Below, piece after piece: positions 23,201 to 34,946 of a DNA stretch of 64,000 nt (position 1 is the first letter of the stretch; every line of letters begins with the position of its first letter). Both the position numbers and the translations under genes were made by a program. The notes beneath the pieces were generated by a model, which was not told where the DNA came from, did not search any database, and was given only the letters and a program-made list of their open reading frames with translations. The DNA is from Puccinia triticina (Eukaryota; Basidiomycota; Pucciniomycetes; Pucciniales; Pucciniaceae): positions 2,444,001 to 2,508,000 of the forward strand of contig NC_070567.1 of NCBI RefSeq assembly GCF_026914185.1, in the 5' to 3' direction.

Positions 23201-24845
23201 CAGGGCACTATTCACAGTGCCTACGGCACTATTCATAGTGCCAGGGCACTATTCACAGTGCCTACGGCACTATTCATAGTGCCAGGGCACTATTCACAGT
23301 GCCTACGGCACTATTCATAGTGCCAGGGCACTATTCACAGTGCCAGAGGCACCATTCAGAGTGCCAGGGCACTATTCACAGTGCCGGAGGCACTATTCAC
23401 AATGCCGTAGGCACTATTCACAGTGCCGTAGGCACTATTCACAGTGCCGTAGGCACTATTCACAGTGCCGTAGGCACTATTCACAGTGCCAGGGCACTAT
23501 TCACAGTGCCTACGGCACTATTCACAGTGCCAGGGCACTATTCACAGTGCCTAAGGCACTATTCACAGTGCCAGGGCACTATTCACAGTGCCTAAGGCAC
23601 TATTCACAGTGCCAGGGCACTATTCACAGTGCCTAAGGCACTATTCACAGTGCCAGGGCACTATTCACAGTGCCGTAGGCACTATTCACAGTGCCGTAGG
23701 CACTATTCACAGTGCCAGGGCACTATTCACAGTGCCGTAGGCACTTTTCAAAGTGCCAGGGCACTATTCACAGTGCCGTAGGCACTATTCAAAGTGCCAG
23801 GGCACTATTCAAAGTGCCAGAGGCACTATTCAGAGTGCCAGGGCACTATTCACAGTGCCAGAGGCACCATTCAGAATGCCAGGGCACTATTCACAGTACC
23901 AGAGGCACCATTCAGAGTGCCAGGGCACTATTCACAGTGCCAGAGGCACCATTCAGAGTGCCAGGGCACTATTCACAGTGCCGGAGGCACTATTCAGAGT
24001 GCCAGGGCACTATTCACAGTGCCAGAGGCACTATTCAGAGTGCCAGGGCACTATTCACAGTGCCAGAGGCACTATTCAGAGTGCCAGGGCACTATTCACA
24101 GTGCCAGAGGCACTATTCAGAGTGCCAGGGCACTATTCACAGTGCCAGAGGCACTATTCAGAGTGCCAGGGCACTATTCACAGTGCCAGAGGCACTATTC
24201 AGAGTGCCAGGGCACTATTCACAGTGCCAGAGGCACTATTCAGAGTGCCAGGGCACTATTCACAGTGCCAGAGGCACTATTCAGAGTGCCAGGGCACTAT
24301 TCACAGTGCCAGAGGCACTATTCAGAGTGCCAGGGCACTATTCACAGTGCCAGAGGCACTATTCAGAGTGCCAGGGCACTATTCACAGTGCCAGAGGCAC
24401 TATTCAGAGTGCCAGGGCACTATTCACAGTGCCAGAGGCACTATTCAGAGTGCCAGGGCACTATTCACAGTGCCAGAGGCACTATTCAGAGTGCCAGGGC
24501 ACTATTCACATTGCCAGAGGCACTATTCAGAGTGCCAGGGCACTATTCACAGTGCCAGAGGCACTATTCAGAGTGCCAGGGCACTATTCACAGTGCCAGA
24601 GGCACTATTCAGAGTGCCAGGCCACTATTCACAGTGCCGGAGGCACTATTCAGTGTGCCAGGGCACTATTCACAATGCCAGGGCACTATTCAAAGTGCCG
24701 TAGGCAGTATTCACAGTGCCAGGGCACTATTCACAGTGCCAGGGCACTATTCACAGTGCCAGGGCACTATTCACAGTGCCAGGGCACTATTCAAAGTGCC
24801 GTACGCAGTATTCACAGTGTCAGGGCACTATTCAGAGTGCCATCA
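17245..24845 (+). repeat. Palindromic 20/21-bp satellite, forward block
   Basis: About 7.6 kb of GGCACTATTCACAGTGCC units. Each unit is a hairpin: GGCACT and AGTGCC arms around ATTCAC. Linkers are AG (20-bp unit) or GTA, AGA, GGA (21-bp units). The centre varies as ATTCACAG, ATTCAGAG or ATTCAAAG. Over long stretches the ATTCAG and ATTCAC forms alternate, giving a 41-bp higher-order repeat. Arms can also pair with the neighbour unit across the linker (AGTGCC-AG-GGCACT). The array lacks stop codons in the forward frames, so it shows very long meaningless ORFs of up to about 467 codons in all three frames. Those ORFs are not genes. Confidence 0.95.
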
Positions 24846-25750
24846 CAGTGCCAGAGGCACTGTGTGAACAGTGCCCTGGCACTCTGAATAGTGCCTCCGG
24901 CACTGTGAATAGTGCCCTGGCACTCTGAATAGTGCCTCTGGCACTGTGAATAGTGCCCTGGCAATCTGAATAGTGCCTCTGGCACTGTGAATAGTGCCCT
25001 GGCACTGTGAATAGTGCCCTGGCACTGTGAATAGTGCCCTGGCACTGTGAATAGTGCCCTGGCACTGTGAATAGTGCCCTGCCACTCTGATTAGTGCCTC
25101 CGGCACTGTGAATAGTGCCCTGGCACTCTGAATGGTGCCTCTGGCACTGTGAATAGTGCCCTGGCACTCTGAATGGTGCCTCTGGCACTGTGAATAGTGC
25201 CCTGGCACTCTGAATAGTGCCTCCGGCACTGTGAATAGTGCCTCCGGCACCGTGAATAGTGCCCTGGCACTCTGAATAGTGCCTCCGGCACTGTGAATAG
25301 TGCCCTGGCACCTTGAATAGTGCCTCTGGCACTGTGAATAGTGCCCTGGCACTTTGAATAGTGCCTCTGGCACTGTGAATAGTGCCCTGGCACTCTGAAT
25401 AGTGCCTCTGGCACAGTGAATAGTGCCCTGGCACTCTGAATAGTGCCTCTGGCACTGTGAATAGTGCCCTGGCACTCTGAATAGTGCCTCCGGCACTGTG
25501 AATAGTGCCCTGGCACTCTGAATAGTGCCTCCGGCACTGTGAATAGTGCCCTGGCACTCTGAATAGTGCCTCCGGCACTGTGAATAGTGCCCTGGCACTC
25601 TGAATAGTGCCTCCGGCACTGTGAATAGTGCCCTGGCACTCTGAATAGTGCCTCTGGCACTGTGAATAGTGCCCTGGCACTCTGAATAGTGCCTCCGGCA
25701 CTGTGAATAGTGCCCTGGCACTCTGAATAGTCCCTCTGGCACTGTGAATT
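24846..25750 (-). repeat. Palindromic 20/21-bp satellite, inverted block
   Basis: Orientation switches at about 24845. From there the plus strand reads GGCACTGTGAATAGTGCC with CTG, CCG or CTC linkers, the reverse complement of the forward block. There are about 44 units. It includes 20/21 alternation and variant spacers, and ends at ATAGTCCCTCTGGCACTGTGAATTGTAGC. The reading frames on the minus strand are again stop-free artefacts. Confidence 0.93.
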
Positions 25751-28284
25751 GTAGCGGCGCTTTTTTAAGATACTCTACCGGCCACTGCAAATATATTTAA
25801 CAAAGCAGTTTCAGCATTGCCCAGACATAGTTCCCATTGCTCAACCTGTTGTACAGAGAATGCTTTGCCCCACCACTTCCCTTGCTTATTCTTTATTTCA
25901 ATTGAATAAAGATTGAGCTCATCAGTTGATCTTTTCTTTCTCCTCATGTTTGCACTTGAATAGTAGCTGAGATACTAGAAATCATCACTTTTTCAGGAGA
26001 ACCATCATTGAACCACAACAGAGACTTGACAGAGTAACATAAAACCCTTTGAATGCTCAACTAAATTTCATCCTCCATCCTTCAATCCCCTCTCTTGCAG
26101 GTCATTTATTGTAAGCCCACTGCAATAACCCTCACTACAATAGAAGTTGGCAACAAATATTATTTATTCTTACTGAAACCCTTCTTTCAGAGGCAGTTAA
26201 TCAGGAGGGCAGTCTTACAACAGCCAAATTATGTTGAACACTTATCCCCTCCAAGCTTGTCTCATGTTTTTTAGAGGTTTCACAAGTTTTTTCCCTACAA
26301 TGGCTTGATTTTCTCATATTTTTTCAGTCTTAAACATACCCTATTACCGCTTCACTCTTACCCCCTTATACCTCCCCTTTTTCCTGCTAACTCTTACCTT
26401 CTTCACCAGAAAGCCCTCTTCAACATTTCCCATCATTCCTCTCTTTCTTTTAGAAGCAGGTCTGCCACAGAATGAAAATCCTTACATTAGTGGTGGCTTC
26501 ATCTCTCCAAATTTCAAGTCTTTTTAGTATAGGTAGAAGTCCGTATTTTATCAAATCTAAATCATACAATTGCGCACAGAATCCTACCTCCTGCTGTGAA
26601 TCTTTATGTAAATGCTGCTCAATATAAAGAACCACTGCCAATGTCCTCGGATAGTAATGCTTTGCCTGCTTTAGAGCATATAGATCCGTTGTTAGCACGT
26701 CTTTCATCCCCAGTCTCTGTTCATGACACGGTGCCGCCATCAGTCCATTTTTTAGGAAAGGAACCCACTATGCCAGTGTACATTGGACCGGAATAAACCA
26801 AGGGGTCAGGGCATCCTTCATTGACCAAGCTAATGGCTCCAATCAGCTCCAAAGCAGTAGGAGCAACGACGACGGCCTTAGTCAAGAGATGGTGCGGGAC
26901 CAATCCTAGTGCAGCTCGCAGTCCTGATCAACAAAGATGTGTTCACTGAGATGCTTGATCCAGGTCGGTAAACTGAAGCTGTGTGCTGAACAGCATCAAC
27001 CTTGATGGGGACTTTCTTGTCAGCCAAGGGAATGGGGGAATGGAGGAAGCAAAAGAAGCCAGTGAGTGCCTCACGGGCTCGGTCGGATTGACCAGTGTGT
27101 TATCGCCGAAAAACAAGGTCACTGAGAGCATTGACTTTGGCAAGGAGATTCTGAGGGAGGGTAGTTAAAGCCATTCAAGCAAGGCAGCTTCTCTCATCAA
27201 GACCCCAGAGAGAAAATTGGCAAGATTGATCTCGGGTTTGGCAGGGGCCCAATTACTACCAGCGGTGGTAGTGGTTTGGGCGAGATCTTTGCGACAACAG
27301 TACTGCTGAGCAGCAAGTGTGGAGAGGAGCTTGTATTTGAATGTGGATGTGTAGAGAGGTTCTTCGGGTCTTTGATTGGCTTGAATTGAAGTTGTTGAAG
27401 TACTTGCTGTGGATGTGAGGGATGCGGACTGGGGAGGGGTGCGAAGAGGGCCACGCTGGATACAGGTGGAGCTGACCTGGGCCGTCGGCCTGCGAAGGGG
27501 TCTGTGAGGTTGCCCAAGTTGGTCAGAGGTAGCCGTTCAATTGATTGAGGTAGAGGTGAGGGGCTGAATCCTGATTGGGTGTTGGGTGGGTGATGGGCTG
27601 AGAGAGCGGTCCGGAGAAGATCATTGTTGGGATTGGGGCTAGGATCTTTTGGCCCAGCAGAAGTATTGGGCGGCGGCTCGCAATGGTTGAGCGGCTGGCC
27701 AAGAACTTGCTGCTGGTGTGGCTTGGAGACGGAGGGATGTGCAACTGAGAGTGTGAGAAGAATGGCGGCCAAGCAGACATGCCAATGGATGGGCCGGCTG
27801 AGAGTACGCATGTCGAAGGACTGGGACTTGGTAGACGGGCCTGTGTTGCCACCGAGTGGTGGGCGGCTGGCAGTAAGGCGCTGGGCGAGTCGCAGGCTCA
27901 GCTGCACAACATATGAGTAGACTTTTTCTCAATCCCCGCGTTCGCTGAGCGGGATTTGCCGGGCTTTTCTACCCAACCCGGGATGGACTGGAGGATATGT
28001 ATTAGAAGACGTGATGGTTGAGGGGGAAGGCAGATGGCAGATGGCGTGCGGACCAAGGGCATTCAAGACTTTTGCCGGGATATTGGGAGAGCGCATCCAG
28101 AAAGTTGGTGCTGATACTAGAGGGAACCGGGAACAATAAGTCACTTGAGCTGATGAGCTTGACTGTCTGGGGCAACAGATCTGCAGATGGATTGGGGTGG
28201 TCAGTTGAGATGATGATGGGAAGGGCGGGGAGAGGAGGAGGGTACTGAGGCAAGTGCATGGAGGATGAGCTGCTTGAGGAAGGC
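25751..28284. other. Right inner spacer with decayed coding-like sequence
   Basis: 25751-26450 is AT-rich without genes. From 26450 to 28280 the minus strand has GC-richer open stretches (26450-26740, 26721-26903, 27197-27907) that look like eroded coding sequence with frame changes. Within 27197-27907 an internal Met gives MRTLSRPIHWHVCLAAI followed by a hydrophobic run and a Ser/Pro-rich tail. This resembles a secretory signal peptide but could be chance. It is continuous with the importin-like fragment upstream on the same strand, so one captured gene region may span it. Confidence 0.35.
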
Positions 28285-28582
28285 TCAATTGTGCTCGGAT
28301 ATATTGGGCTGATGGTTGGCGGTCTTTGTGAGGCTGGTCTGGCCGTTGTAGGAGTCCCGGGTGAAGTTCTTGAGGTAGATGCCGGCGGTGTGAGGCGGGC
28401 ATCAGCTGATTGTCAGAGGAGACGAATGATAAAAGTGTGCCAAGGAAGCCCGGGCTTGCGTGAAGTCCGTTGAGGCCGGTTTTGGCCTGGTGGCGGGTGG
28501 TGAGCTTGCGCAAGATCTCGTCCAGTTTCTCCTCGATGAGCACGCACAGAGGTTGAAAGCTTTCAGGAGTGAACTTCTCCAT
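28285..28582 (-). pseudogene. Captured importin-beta/exportin N-terminal fragment
   Basis: Minus-strand ATG at 28582 follows a good intron acceptor (TTAGATTACAG) whose GTAAGT donor lies about 60 bp upstream, near 28640. The reading gives MEKFTPESFQPLCVLIEE, a helical stretch, SPGFLGTLLSFVSSDNQ and then, after frame changes near 28385-28400, GIYLKNFTRDSYNG. The order SPGF..LL..SSD..followed by a YLKNF motif is that of the importin-beta N-terminal domain of CSE1/karyopherin-like transport receptors. It is short, frameshifted and not continued by HEAT repeats, so it is a gene fragment carried inside the CACTA element. Family assignment is from memory of motifs. Confidence 0.45.
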
Positions 28583-28964
28583 CTGTAATCTAACAACAGC
28601 AATAATTAATAAAACCATCATGGGGCATTGAATGAACAACTTACTATCAATCATAGGTGGAGTTGTACGTCAAGGCAAGCGGTAAACCAGATCTGGTAGA
28701 CGTTTTCCGCAATTGCTGCAAAGGACAAGAAGTAACCAAGGTTCATGACCAACCCCTTGTATTTATTGGTGGACTTGTGGAGGATCTGGAGGCAACCAAG
28801 GCTGGGACTTGAAGAAATGACTCCAAAATCAACAGGGAGTCAAAGGAGGTAGGCCCCAGGTGATTGCTTTTTCCCTTACCGTTCTAACATACACAAAGAA
28901 AACAAAATAAAATCTTGATAAGTGCATGGTGGTGAAGAAGAGAGGAAAACCATACAGAAGATAT

Positions 28965-29480
28965 TTAAAACGAACTCGGCACTCTTATCTTGGGATTCCA
29001 TTGGTTCCTGTGAGCGAGGCTGCATCTACCAGACCAAGATTGCGTCAACATAAAGCGTGGTTGTATTGACCAAGACCAAGTTTGCATTGAGCAAAAGTGA
29101 TATTGTGTCAACCAGGTGCAAGGTTGAGTCGTGCAACACCGTTTAAATAGTGCACACACCGATCCTAAAGCGGCCAAGGCCGTTTTGAGTCAACCATTGC
29201 GTCGCTGATGGCCAACACAACATCACATTGGCCCATGTTGAGTCGGGGGGCCTTTGCGCCAGTTTACAGCCTGGTTGACACAGCATTGGCTGAGGGTTGC
29301 CTTCCGGCGATGTTACATCGCCAGAGGGCCTTTTCAAATTGGACCGCGCCAATGTAATATCTGCCATCGCCAAAGTAACATTGCAAGACAGTTACATCAG
29401 ACGCTTGCACCAATGTAGCATTGGTTCAAAACATCCGACGTAAGCGCGCATGGAGCCATCCAATACAATCATGTTGGCAG
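28965..29480 (-). repeat. Inverted single-copy block, right copy
   Basis: Reverse complement of 14705-15205, starting at CTTATCTTGGGATTCCATTGG and ending near AATCATGTTGGCAGTGATT. Substitutions relative to the left copy are scattered. Immediately after it, at about 29535-29705, a second partial copy follows (see the separate duplication). Confidence 0.75.
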
Positions 29481-29755
29481 TGATTATGTACCTTTACTGA
29501 CCACAAAACTTCCAAATGTAGAAGCTACAGTCTGATTGCCAGAGGGCCGTTTCAAATCGGACTGCGCCGATGTAATGTCTGCCATCGCCAAAGTAACATC
29601 GCAAGACAGTTACATCAGACGCTTGCACCAATGTAGCATTGGTTCAAAACATCCAACGTAAGCAAGCATGGAGCCATCCAATACAATCATGTTGGCAGTG
29701 ATTATGTACCTTTACTGACCACAAAACTTCCAAATGTAGAAGCTACAGTCTGATC
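29320..29755 (-). repeat. Tandem duplication spanning the block/array border
   Basis: A segment of about 211 bp beginning GCCAGAGGGCC.TTTCAAAT and running through CATCCAATACAATCATG into the first part of a 172-bp unit (up to CTACAGTCTGAT) is present twice, at about 29325-29535 and 29536-29746. Only a handful of bases differ, so the duplication is younger than the inverted arms. Confidence 0.7.
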
Positions 29756-32700
29756 AGTTCCCAAATATCACCACTTTGGTAGTTTCTTGGTGTTTCTGCC
29801 ACGAAAAACCTCATCCCAATGTGGGAATCCTTTTGCCATATGGTTACCAAACTGTCTAGAGGGCCCCAAAGCTTCATTATGTACCTTTACTGACCACAAA
29901 ACGTCCAAATGTAGCAGCTACAGTCTGATCAGTTCCCAAATATCACTACTTTGACAGTTTCTTGGTGTTTCTGCCATTATATCTCATCTCAGCGTGGGAA
30001 TCCTTCTGTCATGTGGTTATCAAGATTTTTAGTGGCCCCCAAAGATTCATTATGTACCTTTAATCACCACAAAACCCCCAAATGTAGAAGCTACAGTCTG
30101 ATCAGTTCCGAAATATCACTACTTTGGTGGTTTCTTGGTGTTTCTGCCACTATACCTCATCCCAGTGTGGGAATTCTTCTGCCATATGGTTACCAAAATG
30201 TTTTCATGCCCCAAAAGTTTCATTACGTACCTTTACTGACCACAAAACCCCCCAATGTAGCAGCTACAGTCTGATCAGTTCCCAAATATCACTAATTTGG
30301 TGGTTTTAGGTGTTTCTGCCACTATATCTCATCCCAGCGTGGGAATCCTTCAGCCATAGGGTTAAAAAAATGTCTAGAGGCCTCCAAAGTTTCATTATGT
30401 ACCTTTACTGACCACAAAACTTCCAAATGTAGCAGCTACAGTCTGATCAGTTCCCAAATATCACTACTTTGGTAGTTTCTTGGTGTTTCTGCCACTCTAT
30501 CTCATCCCAGCGTGGGAATCCTTCTGCCATATGGTTACTAAAATGTTTAGAGGCCCCCAGAAGTTCATTATGTACCTTTAATCACCACAAAACCCCCAAA
30601 TGCAGAAGCTACAGTCTGATGAGTCCTCAAATATCACTACACTGGTAGTTTCTTGGTGTTTCTGCCACTATATCTCATCCCAGTGTGGGAATTCTTCTGC
30701 CATATGGTTACCAAAATGTTTAAAAGGCCCCAAAGTTTTATTAAGTACATTTATTGACCACAATAACCACAAATGTAGCAGCTACAGTCTGATCGGTTCC
30801 CAAATATCACCACTTTGGTAGTTTCTTGGTGTTTCTGCCACAAAAAACCTCATCCCAGTGTGGGAATCCTTTTGCCATATGGTTACCAAAATGTCTAGAG
30901 GGCCGCAAAGCTTCATTATGTACCTTTACTGACCACAAAACTTCCAAATGTAGAAGCTACAGTCTGATCAGTTCCCAAATATCACTACTTTGGTAGTTTC
31001 TTGGTGTTTCTGCCACTCTATCTCATCCCAGCATGGGAATCCTTCTGCCATATGGTTACTAAAATGTTTAGAGGCCCCCAAAGAATCATTATGTACCTTC
31101 AATCACCACAAAACCCCCAAATGCAGAAGCTACAGTCTGATCAGTTCCCAAATATCACTACTTTGGTAGTTTCTTGGTGTTTCTGCCACTATATCTCATC
31201 CCAGTGTGGGAATCCTTCTGCCATATGGTTACTAAAATGTCTAGAGGTCTCCACAGCTTCATTATGTACCTTTACTGACCACCAAACCCCCAAATGTAGA
31301 AGCTACAATCTGATCAGTTCCCAAATATCACTAATTTTGTGGTTTCTTGGTGTTTCTGCGACTATATCTCATCCCAGCGTGGGAATCCTTCTGCCATAGG
31401 GTTGAAAAAATGTGAAGAGGCCTCCAAAGTTTCATTAAGTACTTTTACTGACCACAAAACTTCCAAATGTAGCAGCTACAGTCTGATCAGTTCCCAAACA
31501 TCACTACTTTGGTAGTTTTTTGGTGTTTTTGCCACTATATTTCATCCCAGCGTGGGAATCCTTCCGCCATATGGTTACTAAAATGTTTAGAGGCCCCCAA
31601 AAATTTATTATGTACCTTTACTGACCACAAAACTTCCAAATGTAGCAGCTGCAGTCTGATCAGTTCCCAAATATCACTACTTTGGTAGTTTCTTGGTGTT
31701 TCTGCCACTATACCTCATCCCAGTGTGGGAATTCTTCTGCCATATGGTTACCAAAATGTCCAGAGGCCCTCAAAGCTTCATCACGCACCTTTACTGACCA
31801 CAAAACTTCCAAGTGTAGCAGCTACAGTCTGATCAGTTCCCAAATATTACCCCTTTGACAGTTTCTTGGTGTTTCTGCCATTATATCTCATCTCAGCGTG
31901 GGAATCCTTCTGCCATATGGTTATCAAGATGTATAGAGGCCCCCAAAGATTCATTATGTACCTTTAATCACCACAAAACCCCCAAATGTAGAAGCTACAG
32001 TCTGATCAGTTCCCAAATATCACTCCTTTGGTAGTTTCTTGGTGTTTCTGCCGCTATATCTCATCCCAGCATGGGAATCCTTCTGCCATATTGTTACCAA
32101 AATGTTGAGAGGCCCCCAAAGATTAATTATGTATCTTTAATCACCTGACCACAAAACCCCCAAATGTAGCAGCTACAGTCTGATCAGTTTCCAAATATCA
32201 CTACTTTGGTAGTTTCTTGGTGTTTCTGCCACTATATCTCATCCCAGCGTGGAAAACCTTCTGCAATATGGTTACCAAAATGTTTAAAAGGCCCCAAAGT
32301 TTCCTTATGTACATTTATTGACCACAAAACCACAAATGTAGCAGCTACAGTCTGATCAGCTCCCAAATATCACTACTTTGGTAGTTTCTTGGTGTTTCTG
32401 CCACTATATCTCATCCCAGGGTGGGAATCCTTCTGCCATATGGTTACAAAAATGTTTAGAGGCCCCCAAAGATACATTATGTACCTTTACTGACCACAAA
32501 ACTCCCAAATGTAGCAGCTACAGTCTGACCAGTTCCCAAACATCACTACTTTGGTAGTTTGTTGGTGTTTCTGCCACTTTATATCATCCCATGGTGAGAA
32601 TTCTTCTGCCATATGGTTACCAAAATTTTTGAAGGCCCCAACAGTTTCATTATGTACCTTTACTGACCACAAAACTTCCAAATGTAGCAGCTACAGTCTG

Positions 32701-32812
32701 ATCAGTTCCCAAATATCACTACTTTGGTAGTTTCTTGGTGTTTCTGCCACTATATCTCATTGCAGCGTGGGAATTCTTCCGCCATATGGTTACCAAAATG
32801 TTTGCAAGCCCC
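29480..32812 (+). repeat. Tandem array of about 172-bp units, right, same orientation as left
   Basis: About nineteen units of the array described at 13080-14705, but in the forward orientation, not the inverted one expected for a simple inverted arm. Spacer variants such as TCTAGAGG, TTTAGAGG and TTTAAAAGG recur. The shared sequence ends at about 32812, where the orientation flips. Confidence 0.85.
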
Positions 32813-34030
32813 TGGTCAGTGAAGGTAAATGAAGAATCTTTGGGGGCCTGTAAACATTTTGGTAACTATATGGCAGAAGGATTCCCACGCTGGGATGGGA
32901 TATGGTGGCAGAAACACCAAGAAACTACCAAAGTAGTGATATTTTGAAACCGGTCAGATTGTGGCTGCTACATTGGGGGGTTTTGTGGTCAGTAAAGGTA
33001 TGTAATGAAACTTTGGGGGCATGAAAACATTTTGGTAACCATATGGCAGAAGAATTCCCACACTGAGATGAGATATAGTGGCAGAAACACCAAGAAACTA
33101 CCAAAGTCGTGATATTTGGGAACTGATCAGACTGTAGCTTCTACATTTGGGGGTTTTGTGGTGATTAAAGATACATAACGAATCTTTGGGGGCCTTTAAA
33201 CATTTTGGTAACCATATGGCAGAAGGATTCCCATGCTGGGATTAGATATGGTGGCAGAAACACCAAGAAACTATTAAAGTAGTGATATTTGGGAACTGAT
33301 CAGACTGTAGCTTCTACATTTTGGGGTTTTGTGGTCAGTAAAGGTACATAATGAATCTTTGGGGGCCTCCAAACATTTTGGTAACCATATGGCAGAATGA
33401 TTCCCACCCTGGGATGAGATATAGTGACAGAAACACCAAGCAACTGCAAAAGTAGTGATATTTGGGAACTGATCAGACTGTAGCTGCTACATTTGGAGGC
33501 TTTGTGGTCAGTAAAGGTACATAATGAAACTTCGGGGGCCTATAAACATTTTGGTAACCATGTGGCAGAATGATTCCCAGGCTGGGACAAGAAGTAGTGG
33601 CAGAAACAGCAAGAAACTACCAAAGTAGTGATATTTGAAAACTGGTCAGACTGTGGCTGCTACATTGGGGGTTTTTGTGGTCAGTAAAGGTACGTAATGA
33701 AACCTTGGTGGCATGAAAAGATTTTGGTAATAATATTGCAGAAGAATTCCCACGCTGGGATGAGATATAGTGGCAGAAACACTAAGAACCTACCAAAGTA
33801 GTGATATTTGGAAACTGATCAAACTGTAGCTGCTACGTTTAGGTGTTTTGTGGTCAGTAAAGGTGCATAATGAAACTTTGGGCGCTTTTCAACATTTTTG
33901 TAACAATATCTTGCAAGATTTACTGCGCTGGGATGGGATACAGTGGCAGAAACATCAACAAACAACCACAGTAGTGATATTTGGCAACTGATTAGATTGT
34001 AGCTGCTGCATAATGGATGTGACCCCAAAC
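32813..34030 (-). repeat. Tandem array of about 172-bp units, right, inverted
   Basis: About seven units reading as the reverse complement (AAACATTTTGGTAACCATATGGCAGAA, GAAACACCAAGAAACTACCAAAGTAGTG). The junction with the forward array at 32805-32825 is GCCCCTGGTCAGTGAAGG, where a head-to-head fusion occurs mid-unit. Only this part is the true inverted partner of the left arm. Confidence 0.85.
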
Positions 34031-34443
34031 ACAATATTTCTGGGTTTTCTATGCAGAACACTTGTTCAACAAAATTTCATGTGGAAATGTTGCTCATTAA
34101 TCTGTGGTTGACAAAAAATAGATAAAAAAAAGAACCTGACACAAATATGCTAACCCATGGTAAACTAATTTCAAAAAGGCCTTCTATGCATGTAGCACTT
34201 CAAGTATGATGTGCAATATCTTCAGGAAGATAAACCAACCAAATTAACAATGTGTGCAGGATGGTATCATGAGAGAGGTCAGGGGTCAATGCTTTTCCTT
34301 TTTTAAAAAAAAGTAGATTTGGAGACTTCTGATAACATCAATTGTTGAAGCAAAAAAAAAAAGAAAAAAAAATTGAGACCCCTCAGCCACCCTGGATTAA
34401 TCCTAAAACTTGCAATGTCTTTTTTTCATGAAGAATTGAATGG
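34030..34443 (-). repeat. Right terminal inverted repeat, proximal part
   Basis: Reverse complement of about 12755-13150: GACCCCAAACACAATATTTC, GGTTGACAAAAAATAG, GAGACCCCTCAGCCACCC, CATGAAGAATTGAATGG. It stops at 34443 where the YR retrotransposon begins and resumes at 40014. Confidence 0.85.
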
Positions 34444-34772
34444 ACAGAGACCGGATCCGCAGGGGGAGGTCTCCTAGGTCCAAGCACGCGAAGGAGGGCG
34501 CCTGGGCCAGGCCGGGGGAGTCAAGGCTAGATTATGAGTCATTAGGTTCAAGACCGGGCCCATGCGCCAGTCACAACAACCTTCATAATCTAGCTCCTTG
34601 AGACTTGCCTGTCCCCGCACAAAGACTCCTCCCAAGCTCTCTCCATCATCTCTCTGAAACTCATTGGCTCTGCACCGGCAGTTTCCTTTTTTTTTTTAAA
34701 AAAAAAAAAACACTACTATCTTTGATTTTTCTCAGTTATCACATTCAAATTCAAAAGTTACCGTAGAAGGAC

Positions 34773-34946
34773 ATGGTTGAAGAAATGGTCAAACGAACAA
34801 ACAAGAGAATCAACAGGACACCTGAGGCCGCGATAGCAGGACCGATTACCGGCAGAGCTGAGTCTGAAGAGCAAGGCTTACCAATACCTACCAATGAGGG
34901 GATAGGCGAGCCGTCCATCATAGTACAGGAGAACTTGAGTCGTTAG
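34773..34946 (+). CDS. Short ORF at the 5' end of the YR element (gag N-terminus?)
   Basis: ATG preceded by GAAGGACATGG. It encodes 57 residues starting MVEEMVKRTNKRINRTPEA and stopping at TAG. It lies upstream of the main gag-like ORF and may be its first exon or a part detached by a mutation. No domain was recognised. Confidence 0.35.
   Translation: MVEEMVKRTNKRINRTPEAAIAGPITGRAESEEQGLPIPTNEGIGEPSIIVQENLSR

Noticed and set aside
17171..24887. Long ORFs (up to about 467 codons) in all three forward frames with HYSQC, GTIHSA and ALFTVP peptides
   Set aside because: They are three frames of one stop-free short repeat. The 20- and 21-bp units move the frame constantly and there is no promoter, intron or start context. 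The 41-bp dimer explains all three peptide patterns.
17245..25750. CRISPR array
   Set aside because: The linkers are 2-3 nt and there are no unique spacers, no cas genes, and the context is eukaryotic with introns and LTR elements.
24812..25790. Minus-strand ORFs of up to 315 codons with the same peptides
   Set aside because: They are the inverted block of the same satellite read on its own forward strand.
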